Below are positions 25,655-33,674 of a DNA stretch of 64,000 nucleotides, in pieces. This DNA comes from 40CM-4-69-5 sp036556905. GTDB taxonomy: Bacteria > Methylomirabilota > Methylomirabilia > Rokubacteriales > CSP1-6. Position 1 is the first letter of the stretch; each line of letters begins with the position of its first letter. The translations under genes were made by a program, and so were the position numbers. The notes under the pieces were generated by a model, which saw only the letters and a program-made list of their open reading frames with translations, made no database searches and was not told the DNA's origin. The DNA is taken from NCBI GenBank assembly GCA_036556905.1, contig DATBIM010000092.1:11052-75051 (forward strand), in the 5' to 3' direction.

Positions 25655-25969
25655 ATGCGGGACCAGGCCGCGACTGAGAAGCTGGTGACGGAGACCCTGC
25701 AGACGGTTTACGATCCCGAAATCCCGGTCAACATCTACGAGCTCGGCCTGATCTATGGGGTGACCGTTGATCCCGCCGGCGCGGTGGAGGTCAGGATGAC
25801 GCTGACGGCCCCTGGGTGCCCGGCGGCCCAGACGCTGCCCGCCGAGGTAGAAGAGCGGATCCGCGCCATCCCCGGTGTGACGGCGGTGAAGGTCAGCGTG
25901 GTCTTCGACCCCCCGTGGTGCGCGGACCGGATGTCGGAGGCCGCCAGGCTCCAGCTCGGGCTGCTCTGA
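25655..25969 (+). CDS. sufT: SufT / MIP18-family (DUF59) protein
   Basis: 104 residues forming one DUF59 domain: VYDPEIPVNIYELGLIYGV at the N-terminus, MTLTAPGCPAAQTLP with the conserved cysteine, and VFDPPWCADRMSEAA at the end. SufT/MIP18-like proteins help in Fe-S maturation or target delivery. Its stop overlaps the ATG of the next desulfurase gene, so it belongs to the same operon. Confidence 0.92.
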   Translation: MRDQAATEKLVTETLQTVYDPEIPVNIYELGLIYGVTVDPAGAVEVRMTLTAPGCPAAQTLPAEVEERIRAIPGVTAVKVSVVFDPPWCADRMSEAARLQLGLL

Positions 25970-27114
25970 TGACGCCGGTCTACCTCGACTACAACGCGAC
26001 CACGCCGCTCGACCATGACGTGATCGAAGCCATGGAGCCGTTCCTGCGCGAGCACTTCGGCAATCCCTCGAGCCTGCACGCCTACGGTCGCGCCGCCCGA
26101 GAGGCGGTGGAGCGGGCCCGAGGCCAGGTCGCCGCGCTCCTTGGTGCGGGCCCCGCCGAGATCGTCTTCACGGGGGGCGGGAGCGAGGCGAGCAACCTGG
26201 CCATCAAAGGGGTGGTCTTCAAGGCCCTGGAGAAGGCGGCGGCGGCTGACCTCCACGTCGTCACCAGCACGGTGGAGCACCCGGCCACCCTGGAGCCGTG
26301 CGCGTTCCTCGAGCGACTCGGTGTGCGCGTCACCCGGCTGCCCGTCGATCGCGCAGGCGTCGTCGATCTCGACGCCCTGCGCGTCGCGCTCCGGCGGCCC
26401 ACGCTGCTCGTGAGCATCATCCACGCCCAGAACGAGGTGGGGACGCTCGAGCCGATCCGGGAGATTGCGGCCCTGGCCCACGCCCAGGGCGCCCTGATGC
26501 ACGCGGATGCCGCGCAGTCCATCGGCAAGCTGCCGGTCGACGTCGGCGAGTTAGGGGTGGACCTGCTCACGCTGGCCGGGCACAAGCTCTACGCGCCGAA
26601 GGGGGTGGGGGCACTCTACGTTCGTGCCGGCCTGGCCGTGGAGCCGCTGATCCACGGGGCCGGCCACGAGGGCGGCCGGCGCGCGGGAACGGAGAACGTG
26701 ACGCACCTGGTCGCGCTGGGTGCGGCCTGCGACGTGGCCCGCCGGGCGCTGCCGGCGGCCAGCCACACGATGCGTCGCCTGTGCGACCGGCTGTGGGAGC
26801 AGCTTCAAGCGGGACTGGGCGATGGTATCGTCCTCAACGGGCATCCTGAGCGCCGGCTCCCCAACACCCTGAACGCGAGCTTCCTGGGCCACGTCGGTGC
26901 CGAGCTCCTCGCCGCCGTGCCCGAGATCGCCGCCTCCACGGGGTCGGCGTGCCACGAGGGCGACGTCCAGCTCTCCCCGGTGCTGACCGCCATGCATCTG
27001 CCGATCGCTGTCGCGCGGGGGAGCATTCGGCTGAGCCTGGGGCGGTTCACCACCGAGGCCGAGGTGGATCGGGCCGCCGCGGCGCTTGTGCGCCGGAGCC
27101 GTTCCGGGGCGTGA
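25969..27114 (+). CDS. Cysteine desulfurase, NifS/IscS class I
   Basis: 381 residues from the ATG overlapping the sufT stop. It is a PLP enzyme with VYLDYNATTPLD at the start, a PLP lysine in LAGHKLYAPKG and the catalytic cysteine in STGSACHEG on the long mobile loop of class I enzymes. A second desulfurase of a different class at the end of a SUF operon is unusual; it may serve tRNA thiolation or another sulfur acceptor rather than SufBCD. No tRNA-thiolase (mnmA) gene is adjacent in the window. Confidence 0.93.
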   Translation: MTPVYLDYNATTPLDHDVIEAMEPFLREHFGNPSSLHAYGRAAREAVERARGQVAALLGAGPAEIVFTGGGSEASNLAIKGVVFKALEKAAAADLHVVTSTVEHPATLEPCAFLERLGVRVTRLPVDRAGVVDLDALRVALRRPTLLVSIIHAQNEVGTLEPIREIAALAHAQGALMHADAAQSIGKLPVDVGELGVDLLTLAGHKLYAPKGVGALYVRAGLAVEPLIHGAGHEGGRRAGTENVTHLVALGAACDVARRALPAASHTMRRLCDRLWEQLQAGLGDGIVLNGHPERRLPNTLNASFLGHVGAELLAAVPEIAASTGSACHEGDVQLSPVLTAMHLPIAVARGSIRLSLGRFTTEAEVDRAAAALVRRSRSGA

Positions 27115-27199
27115 ATCGCCGCCGTGGTTCGGGTGCGCGCGGCCGGCGGACCGGCCCGGGCGCCCTCGACGACGCCGAAGGCATGCGGATCCTGCTCGG

Positions 27200-27610
27200 T
27201 TAGCGATGGCCGAGGACGTGGAGGCCCACGACATCGTGCAGCGGCTCGATCTCCTCGAGGAGCCCTTCCTGGACGACTTGGCCGCTGCGGCGGTCGGTCA
27301 CGGCGTAGGAGCCCCCGGCGGGGAGCAGAACGATCTCGACGCCGCGCTCCTTCGTCATCCAGCGCAGGACGACGCCACCGTTGGCCGACGTCTCGACCAC
27401 CGGCGCCGGCACCGCGACCTCGAGATCGTGGAAGCTGTTGACGAGAGCAATCGCGCGCAGCTGAGCGACCAGCGACACCGCCCTCGGGTCGGCGCTGTCC
27501 CAGCCAACGGCACGCTTGGCGAGGGCGAGGATGTCGTCGATCACGGTATGGTAAGCACATCCGCGCGGCGGGAGGCTCATCGTCGGCAAGGCGTGCATCT
27601 TCGATGCCAC
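27200..27610 (-). CDS. Hypothetical protein
   Basis: 136 residues from a GTG at 27610; the ATG at 27598 is an alternative. It is a soluble alpha/beta protein: an N-terminal helical part (VIDDILALAKRAVGW...AVSLVAQLRAIALVNSFHDLE) followed by strands (VVLRWMTKERGVEIVLLPAGGSYAVTDRR). The second half resembles small domains found in proteins of unknown function that carry a D-R-x-[ST]-G turn. It converges on the desulfurase gene. No role can be assigned. Confidence 0.6.
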   Translation of the reverse strand: MASKMHALPTMSLPPRGCAYHTVIDDILALAKRAVGWDSADPRAVSLVAQLRAIALVNSFHDLEVAVPAPVVETSANGGVVLRWMTKERGVEIVLLPAGGSYAVTDRRSGQVVQEGLLEEIEPLHDVVGLHVLGHR

Positions 27611-27761
27611 GCCGATCCGCCACCAAGGGAACGGACTGGCGCCGACGCATATCGGTTCGGGGGCTCCGACGAGCGTGAGGGGTGCCGTCCTGGCCCCCCG
27701 GTGTCAAAATGAGGCTGTCCACAGCATGAGCGCGACAGGCTGAGACGTCAGGGAGGTCGTT

Positions 27762-27778
27762 GTGAGGCCGGGCCTCAC
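27762..27778. repeat. Short perfect inverted repeat upstream of the TPR gene
   Basis: GTGAGGC and GCCTCAC arms with a 3-base centre, 37 bp before the start codon at 27815. It could be an operator or a leader hairpin of the divergent region 27611-27814. Confidence 0.35.
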
Positions 27779-27814
27779 GCTTTGTGGGTAGACCAGCCGT
27801 TCAGGAGGTCAGCT

Positions 27815-29200
27815 ATGACGGGCGCCAACGCCGTTGCCACCGATCGGTCGGCCGGCCCGAGGGAACGGTCGGGATCCCAGGATGCCCGGGGTGTCCCTGT
27901 CTCGTGTGGTGACCGGTCGGCCCTGGATCTCTACGAGAGGGCCCTCGTCCAATACCACAGTTATGTGGGCGATCCGGTGGCCACCATCACGGAAGCCCTG
28001 AAGTTAGCGCCGGACTTCGTCCTGGGGCACGTGTTCCGGGCGACGATCCTGATGACGTTCACGGAACGGCGCTTCGCCGAGCAGGCCCGGGCCAGCGTCG
28101 CCTCGGCCGAGGCCCTCCTGCCGCGCGCCAACGCCCGCGAGCAGGGGTTGGTCGCGGCGGCCCGCCGGCTGGTGGACGGGGACTGGGGCGCGGCCTGTCG
28201 CGACCTCGACCGTGTGCTGGTCGACTACCCGCGCGACGCGTTCGCCATCCAGTCGGCCCACCTGATGGATTTCTTTCGCGGCGATGCTCTGAACCTGCGC
28301 AACCGCATCTCACGCGTGCTGCCCCACTGGAGCCCCAGCGTGCCTGGCTATTCCTATGTCCTCGGGATGCACGCGTTCGGTCTCGAGGAGTGCAACCAGT
28401 ATCCCCAGGCGGAGGAGGCCGCCCGCCAGGCTCTGGCGCTGCAGCCGAAAGACGGCTGGGCGGTTCACGCCGGGGCTCACGTGATGGAGATGCAGGGGCG
28501 GATCGACGAAGGCATCGCCTGGCTGGAGTCGCGGGAAGCGGACTGGGCCCCCGACAACGGGTTCGCTTTTCACAACTACTGGCACCTGGCGCTCTACTAT
28601 CTCGACCGCCAGCGGTACGCCGATGCGCTGGCGCTCTACGACAGGCGCGTGCATCCTGAGCCTCCAGACTTCGCGTTGCAGCTGCTCGATGCCACCGCCC
28701 TCCTCTGGCGCCTGCATCTGGAAGGCGTGGACGTCGGCCGGCGGGCCGACGTCCTGGCCGACAACTGGGCCGGCCGGCTCGAGGCCGAGCGCGGATTCTA
28801 TGCCTTCAACGACATGCACGCCATGATGGCCTTCACGATGGCCCGGCGCGAAACCGAGTCCGCCCAGCTCGTGAGCGACCTGGAGTGGACGGTGAAACAC
28901 GGCACCGGAGTCAACCGGATGATGACGCGCGAGGTCGGTCTTCCGGTCTGCCTGGCCGTCCAGGCCTTCGGGCACGCCCGCTACGCCGAGGCAATCCAAC
29001 ATCTCGAGCTGGTGCGCGACGTCGCCGCTCACTTCGGGGGCAGCCATGCTCAGCGGGATGCGCTGACGCTGACCCTGATCGAAGCCGCCATTCGGAGTGG
29101 GCAGTCAGCCCTGGCCCGGCACTTTATCGCCGAGCGCACGGTGCATAAGCCGGCGAGTGCCTGGGGCTGGCGGCTGCTCGCTCGGACGCCAGGTCCTTGA
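27815..29200 (+). CDS. Tetratricopeptide repeat protein, TTC38-like
   Basis: 461 residues from the ATG at 27815 behind CAGGAGGTC. After a short N-terminal stretch it is all helical. Its repeats include the pair ECNQYPQAEEAARQALAL and DGWAVHAGAHVMEMQGRIDE and later YLDRQRYADALALYDRRV. Length and motifs (WAVHAxxHVxEMQGR, FHNYWHLALYYL) fit the tetratricopeptide-repeat-protein-38 family found in bacteria and eukaryotes, whose function is not established. No signal peptide is seen, so it is probably cytoplasmic. It is followed 67 bp later by an acyl-CoA synthetase. Confidence 0.8.
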   Translation: MTGANAVATDRSAGPRERSGSQDARGVPVSCGDRSALDLYERALVQYHSYVGDPVATITEALKLAPDFVLGHVFRATILMTFTERRFAEQARASVASAEALLPRANAREQGLVAAARRLVDGDWGAACRDLDRVLVDYPRDAFAIQSAHLMDFFRGDALNLRNRISRVLPHWSPSVPGYSYVLGMHAFGLEECNQYPQAEEAARQALALQPKDGWAVHAGAHVMEMQGRIDEGIAWLESREADWAPDNGFAFHNYWHLALYYLDRQRYADALALYDRRVHPEPPDFALQLLDATALLWRLHLEGVDVGRRADVLADNWAGRLEAERGFYAFNDMHAMMAFTMARRETESAQLVSDLEWTVKHGTGVNRMMTREVGLPVCLAVQAFGHARYAEAIQHLELVRDVAAHFGGSHAQRDALTLTLIEAAIRSGQSALARHFIAERTVHKPASAWGWRLLARTPGP

Positions 29201-29267
29201 ACGAGAGGGTGGTCAGGACGGATCATAGGTGGGCCGATGGTACTGACCACGCCACCGAGGTGAGCTC

Positions 29268-31214
29268 ATGACGGCGAGTGCGAGTGACATTATCTGGCGG
29301 CCAACTCCCGAGGTCGCCGAGCGGGCGCGCATCGGGCGTTTCATGCGGGCCCACGGGATCGGCTCCCTCGCCGCGCTGCAGCGGCGCTCGATCGAGGACA
29401 TGGAGTGGTACTGGTCGGCGGTGGTCCGTGACCTCGGGCTCCGCTGGCTCCACCCCTGGGATCGGGTCCTCGACGATTCCCGTGGTCCCGCCTGGCCGGC
29501 GTGGTTCCCGGGCGGGCGTCTCAACCTCGCTGACAACTGTCTGGACGTCCACATCGAGGCCGGACGTGACGCGCAGGCGGCCCTCATCTGGGAATCCGAC
29601 GACGGGCAGACCCGCACGCTCACCTACCTCGAGCTGGCCCGCGCGGTGAACCGCCTGGCGAACGCCCTCCGGCGTCTGGGCGTCGCGGCCGGTGACCGGG
29701 TCGGCGTGTATCTGCCCATGTCGCCGGAAGCCGCGATCGCCACGCTGGCCGTGACCCGCATCGGGGCCATCTACACGCCCTGCTTCTCCGGGTTTGGCGC
29801 CCAGGCGGTGGCGTCGCGGCTTCAGGATTGCGAGGCCAAGGCGCTGATCACCGCCGATGGCTTTCTGCGTCGGGGCCAGGTCGTCCGCATGAAGGAGACC
29901 GCCGACGAGGCCGTGGCGGCCTGCCCCGGCGTCGCCCATGTGCTCGTCTATCGCCGCCTGGGCTGTGAGGTCCCCTGGCACCCGCCCCGGGACCGCTGGT
30001 GGCACGAGGCTGTGGCCCGCGAGGCGGACGCTTGTCCGGTCGTGCCGGTGGCCGCGGATCACCCCTGCCTCATCATCTATACCTCGGGCACCACCGGCCG
30101 GCCCAAGGGGGCGGTGCTCACGCACGGCGGCTTCCTGCTCAAGGCGGCCCACGACTTCGCGTACTGCCACGACGTGGGACCGGGCGACCGGCTCTTCTGG
30201 CTCACCGACCTCGGCTGGCTCATGGGCCCGATGCTCATCACCGCCGCGCTCGTCCATGGCGCGACCGGCGTCCTGTTCGAGGGCGTGCCTGACTACCCGA
30301 AGCCGGATCGGCTGTGGGCACTGGTGGAGCGCCACCGCATCAGCGTGATGGGGATCTCGCCCACCGCCATCCGGGCGCTGATGCCCCACGGCCCCGAGCA
30401 TCCCGCGGCCCATGATCTAACCTCGCTTCGCATCCTCGCCGGCACCGGTGAGCCTTGGAACCCCGAGCCCTATCGCTGGTTTTTCGAGCACGTGGGCGGC
30501 CGGCGTCTGCCCATTATCAACTACACGGGCGGGACCGAGATCTCTGGGGGCATCCTGAGCGGCTTTCCCGTGGCCCCGCTCAAGCCCTGCTCGTTCACGG
30601 GACCCATCCCGGGCATGGCCGCCGACGTGTTCGACGAGCACGGACGATCCGTGCGGGGGCAGGTCGGCGAGCTCGTCGTCACCAAGCCCTGGCCGGGGAT
30701 CACCGCCGGCTTCTGGCGCGACGCTCGGCGTTATGAGGAGACGTACTGGTCTCGCTGGCCCGGGGTGTGGGTCCATGGCGACTGGGCCGTCATCGACGAC
30801 GATGGGTTCTGGTTCCTGCAGGGCCGCTCTGACGACACGCTGAAGATCGCCGGGAAGCGGCTCGGACCTGCGGAGGTGGAGTCGGTCCTGGTGGGCCACC
30901 CCATCGTCGCTGAGGCCGGCGTGATCGGGGTGCCGCACGAGGTCAAGGGCGAGGCTGTCGTCTGCTTCGTTGTGTTGAAGCCCGGCCGCACGCCGTCGGA
31001 GGCATTGCGGGCCGAGCTGGGCGACCGGGTGGCCCAGCACATGGGCCGAGCGCTCAAGCCCGAGCGAGTGCTCTTCGTCCGAGATCTGCCCAAGACGCGC
31101 TCGGCCAAGATCATGCGCCGGGTCATTCGCGCCACGTACCTCGGCCGTGAGCCCGGTGACCTCTCGTCCCTGGAGAATCCTGACGCCGTCAAGGCGGTCG
31201 CCGAAGCGCGCTAG
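29268..31214 (+). CDS. AMP-forming acyl-CoA synthetase (acetyl-CoA synthetase-like)
   Basis: 648 residues, the length of Acs-type enzymes, behind GAGGTGAG. The adenylate-forming core has the P-loop-like IIYTSGTTGRPKG followed by AVLTHGG, then NYTGGTEISGG and a C-terminal swivel domain with LKIAGKRLGPAEVE. The invariant catalytic lysine lies in KTRSAKIMRR, where Acs proteins carry an acetylation-regulated lysine. It activates a short- or medium-chain carboxylic acid. The substrate is uncertain because the pocket tryptophan region differs from true acetate enzymes. Confidence 0.9.
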   Translation: MTASASDIIWRPTPEVAERARIGRFMRAHGIGSLAALQRRSIEDMEWYWSAVVRDLGLRWLHPWDRVLDDSRGPAWPAWFPGGRLNLADNCLDVHIEAGRDAQAALIWESDDGQTRTLTYLELARAVNRLANALRRLGVAAGDRVGVYLPMSPEAAIATLAVTRIGAIYTPCFSGFGAQAVASRLQDCEAKALITADGFLRRGQVVRMKETADEAVAACPGVAHVLVYRRLGCEVPWHPPRDRWWHEAVAREADACPVVPVAADHPCLIIYTSGTTGRPKGAVLTHGGFLLKAAHDFAYCHDVGPGDRLFWLTDLGWLMGPMLITAALVHGATGVLFEGVPDYPKPDRLWALVERHRISVMGISPTAIRALMPHGPEHPAAHDLTSLRILAGTGEPWNPEPYRWFFEHVGGRRLPIINYTGGTEISGGILSGFPVAPLKPCSFTGPIPGMAADVFDEHGRSVRGQVGELVVTKPWPGITAGFWRDARRYEETYWSRWPGVWVHGDWAVIDDDGFWFLQGRSDDTLKIAGKRLGPAEVESVLVGHPIVAEAGVIGVPHEVKGEAVVCFVVLKPGRTPSEALRAELGDRVAQHMGRALKPERVLFVRDLPKTRSAKIMRRVIRATYLGREPGDLSSLENPDAVKAVAEAR

Positions 31215-31328
31215 GGCGTCGCCAGCGCGCTCGCCTAGCGCAAACACACTAGTTCTCCCCACCCGTGGACCGCCGACGGTGCACGGGGCTCCTGCCCATC
31301 CGCGGTTGGATGCTATGCTGATTTTCGC

Positions 31329-33674
31329 GTGAGTCCCAGTAGCTTCGCCGAGGAAGGCAAGGCAGCACCCGGCGCTCAGCCCGCCACCGACGTCGCGCTT
31401 CCATTGGGGGCGACGGTGACGATCGCTTTCAGCGATATCCGGGGCTTCACCGAGTACACCGAGCAGCACGGCGACGAGGCGGCGTACCGGGTGCTCCAGC
31501 AGCACAATGGCGTGGTGCGCAACCAGGTGGATCTCTTCGGCGGTCACGTCGTGAAGACCCAGGGCGACAGCTTCATGGTCGCCTTCCCCACCGCCCGCTC
31601 GGCCATCCAGTGCGCGGTGGCAATCCAGCGGGCCCTGGCCTCGACCCAGACCGAGCCGGGCACGCGCATCGCCCTGGGCATCGGGATCAACACCGGAGAG
31701 CCTATCCGCGAGGGCAGCGACTTCTTCGGGGGCCCGGTGAACCTGGCCGCACGTATCTGTGCGGCGGCCGGGCCGGGCCAGATCTTCGTGTCGGAGACGA
31801 CCCGCTACGTGACGGGCCGCATCGAGGCCGTCGACTTCCTGGATCGCGGCCTGCGTGACCTCAAGGGATTCCAGGAACCGCAGCGCCTCTACGAGGTGCG
31901 CTGGGCGGGGGAGGTCCGCAGCGGGGCCGCCGCCGGCCCTGACCTGCGCGGCGAGATCACGGGACTCGCCGAGCGGTGCCGCAGCCTCGGCGCCGAGCTC
32001 GTGGAGGCGAGCCAGGTGCTACAAGCCGCGGGGGAGCTGCCCCCCGACACGCTCGGACGCCAGCTGGCGGCGCTGCGGATCGCGTTCGGGGCGCTGAGCA
32101 CCCGGGTGTTCCAGAGGGCGGCGCAGGCCGGGGTCAATATCACCCAATCCGCCGATCGCATTACCTCCCTGGCAGAGCTGGAGCCATTGCTGGAGGCCGT
32201 CACTCAGGCCGAGGCTGGGCGCGTAGCCGCCCGCGAACGTGCGGTGCCCGAGGACGACGGCGCCCGGCAGGCCGCCCTGGAAGCGGCCGTCCAGCGGGCC
32301 ATCGCAGTGCTCAACCGCGTGCTGGGCGTCAGTCACCCCGACGACCCCGCCTTTCATCCCCTCCTCGAGTGCCAGGCCAAAGCCAGTGAGCTGCGGCTCA
32401 AGCTGTCCCGCGTCGCCGCGACGAACCGGGATTACTCTGCCCACCGGGTCGACGAGGCGACGAGGCCGTTTGCCGATCTGCTCGCGCTCGTCGACGGCCA
32501 GGAGGATGTCGACGACGAGCGCTGGATGGGACTCGAGGAGAGCGTGGGGCGCGTGTTCGGTCGGCAGCTGCTGATCGCTGCAAGTCGGGGCCGTCTTGCG
32601 CTGGCCGGGACGCGACGGGCCCGCTCGGAGGCGCCGGAGACGCCGGCGCCTCGTGCCGAGCGTCGCGAGGTGCCGGCCTCGGCCCGGGAGCCGGTGGCCC
32701 CACCGCCGCCCGCCGAGCCGCCCCGGGCCCAGCCGCCCCCCGAGTCGCGATCGGACTCGCCCGCGGAGGTTTCGACGGGGCCATCGCTGCCGACGCTCGA
32801 TGCCCGGGCGGCCGGAGTGGCATGGTGGAGCGCCGCCCACACAGGCTGGACCGCCTGGAAGTCGTCGGGCATGGCCACAGCCCATGCCTTGCGGGCCGCG
32901 GTTGCCAAGCACCCCTATCTGTTGAGCGTACCGATCGCACGAAGCGGCGAGTACGACGAGGGGCGCCTGGCGGGTGCGTACTTTGTTCTGCTCAACCACG
33001 TAGAGAATGTCTCGCCGTCTTTTCTGCGCCACGCGGTCGATCAGGCCGTACAGCAGACGGACGGCGGCGCCGATCCACAGACCCTGGGTGGTGCGCTGTA
33101 CGACCTGCTGGTCACGAAGGGTCGACTGCGCCAGACCTATGCCGACTTCGTCCGAGACTCGATGGTGGCCGCCATCCCCATCCCCGGCGTCTGGGCGGAC
33201 GCTGTCGTGACCGAGCACGAAGACTCGACGGTCATCACAACCCGGGTGAGCCGCGAGGTCGGTGACGCGGCCGAGCAGATGCGCGAGCTGAAGGAGGCCA
33301 CCGAGCGGCTCGCCGAGCATCGCTTCACACTCACGCTAGCCCCTCTGACCGCACGGTTTGTGTGCATCAGGCGGGGCGAGCTCCGGGAGGCTCGTGACAT
33401 CGCCATCAAGCTGAGCGAGGGGGACGAGCCTTCGTCGGCGGCCTGGCTTCTGACGCTGCGATCCGACCAGCTCATGTCGGCCCCGCCCAAGCGATGTGGC
33501 CCGCAAGGGATATCCGTCGAGGGGTTCGGCAAGAACTACAGCGCGTTGTGGCTTGCCCTGTTCAACGCTGATCCCGAACGGGACAAGACGTATGAGCTCA
33601 TCGTCTCCCTGAGTCCGCAGGGACAGCCGATGGCCGCGCCCCGGCGCTCGGTGTTCACCGGACGTCCGCGGTGA
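31329..33674 (+). CDS. Class III nucleotidyl cyclase with helical module and novel C-terminal domain
   Basis: 781 residues from a GTG. The start is close to an extended -10-like TGCTATGCT (31311-31319), so the mRNA may be nearly leaderless. Residues 25-200 form a class III cyclase domain with all six key residues: metal aspartates D36 and D80, purine-site K76 and D131, and transition-state N138 and R142. K plus D predicts cAMP rather than cGMP. Residues 205-300 are a helical module containing ELPPDTL and ITSLAELEPLLEAV, then further helices, a Pro-rich linker (about 430-490) and a C-terminal domain (496-775) starting at GVAWW with KHPYLLSVPI and ending LFNADPERDKTY. Both the module and the C-terminal domain recur in the next gene, which is coupled by a GTGA overlap. 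Confidence 0.85.
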   Translation: MSPSSFAEEGKAAPGAQPATDVALPLGATVTIAFSDIRGFTEYTEQHGDEAAYRVLQQHNGVVRNQVDLFGGHVVKTQGDSFMVAFPTARSAIQCAVAIQRALASTQTEPGTRIALGIGINTGEPIREGSDFFGGPVNLAARICAAAGPGQIFVSETTRYVTGRIEAVDFLDRGLRDLKGFQEPQRLYEVRWAGEVRSGAAAGPDLRGEITGLAERCRSLGAELVEASQVLQAAGELPPDTLGRQLAALRIAFGALSTRVFQRAAQAGVNITQSADRITSLAELEPLLEAVTQAEAGRVAARERAVPEDDGARQAALEAAVQRAIAVLNRVLGVSHPDDPAFHPLLECQAKASELRLKLSRVAATNRDYSAHRVDEATRPFADLLALVDGQEDVDDERWMGLEESVGRVFGRQLLIAASRGRLALAGTRRARSEAPETPAPRAERREVPASAREPVAPPPPAEPPRAQPPPESRSDSPAEVSTGPSLPTLDARAAGVAWWSAAHTGWTAWKSSGMATAHALRAAVAKHPYLLSVPIARSGEYDEGRLAGAYFVLLNHVENVSPSFLRHAVDQAVQQTDGGADPQTLGGALYDLLVTKGRLRQTYADFVRDSMVAAIPIPGVWADAVVTEHEDSTVITTRVSREVGDAAEQMRELKEATERLAEHRFTLTLAPLTARFVCIRRGELREARDIAIKLSEGDEPSSAAWLLTLRSDQLMSAPPKRCGPQGISVEGFGKNYSALWLALFNADPERDKTYELIVSLSPQGQPMAAPRRSVFTGRPR

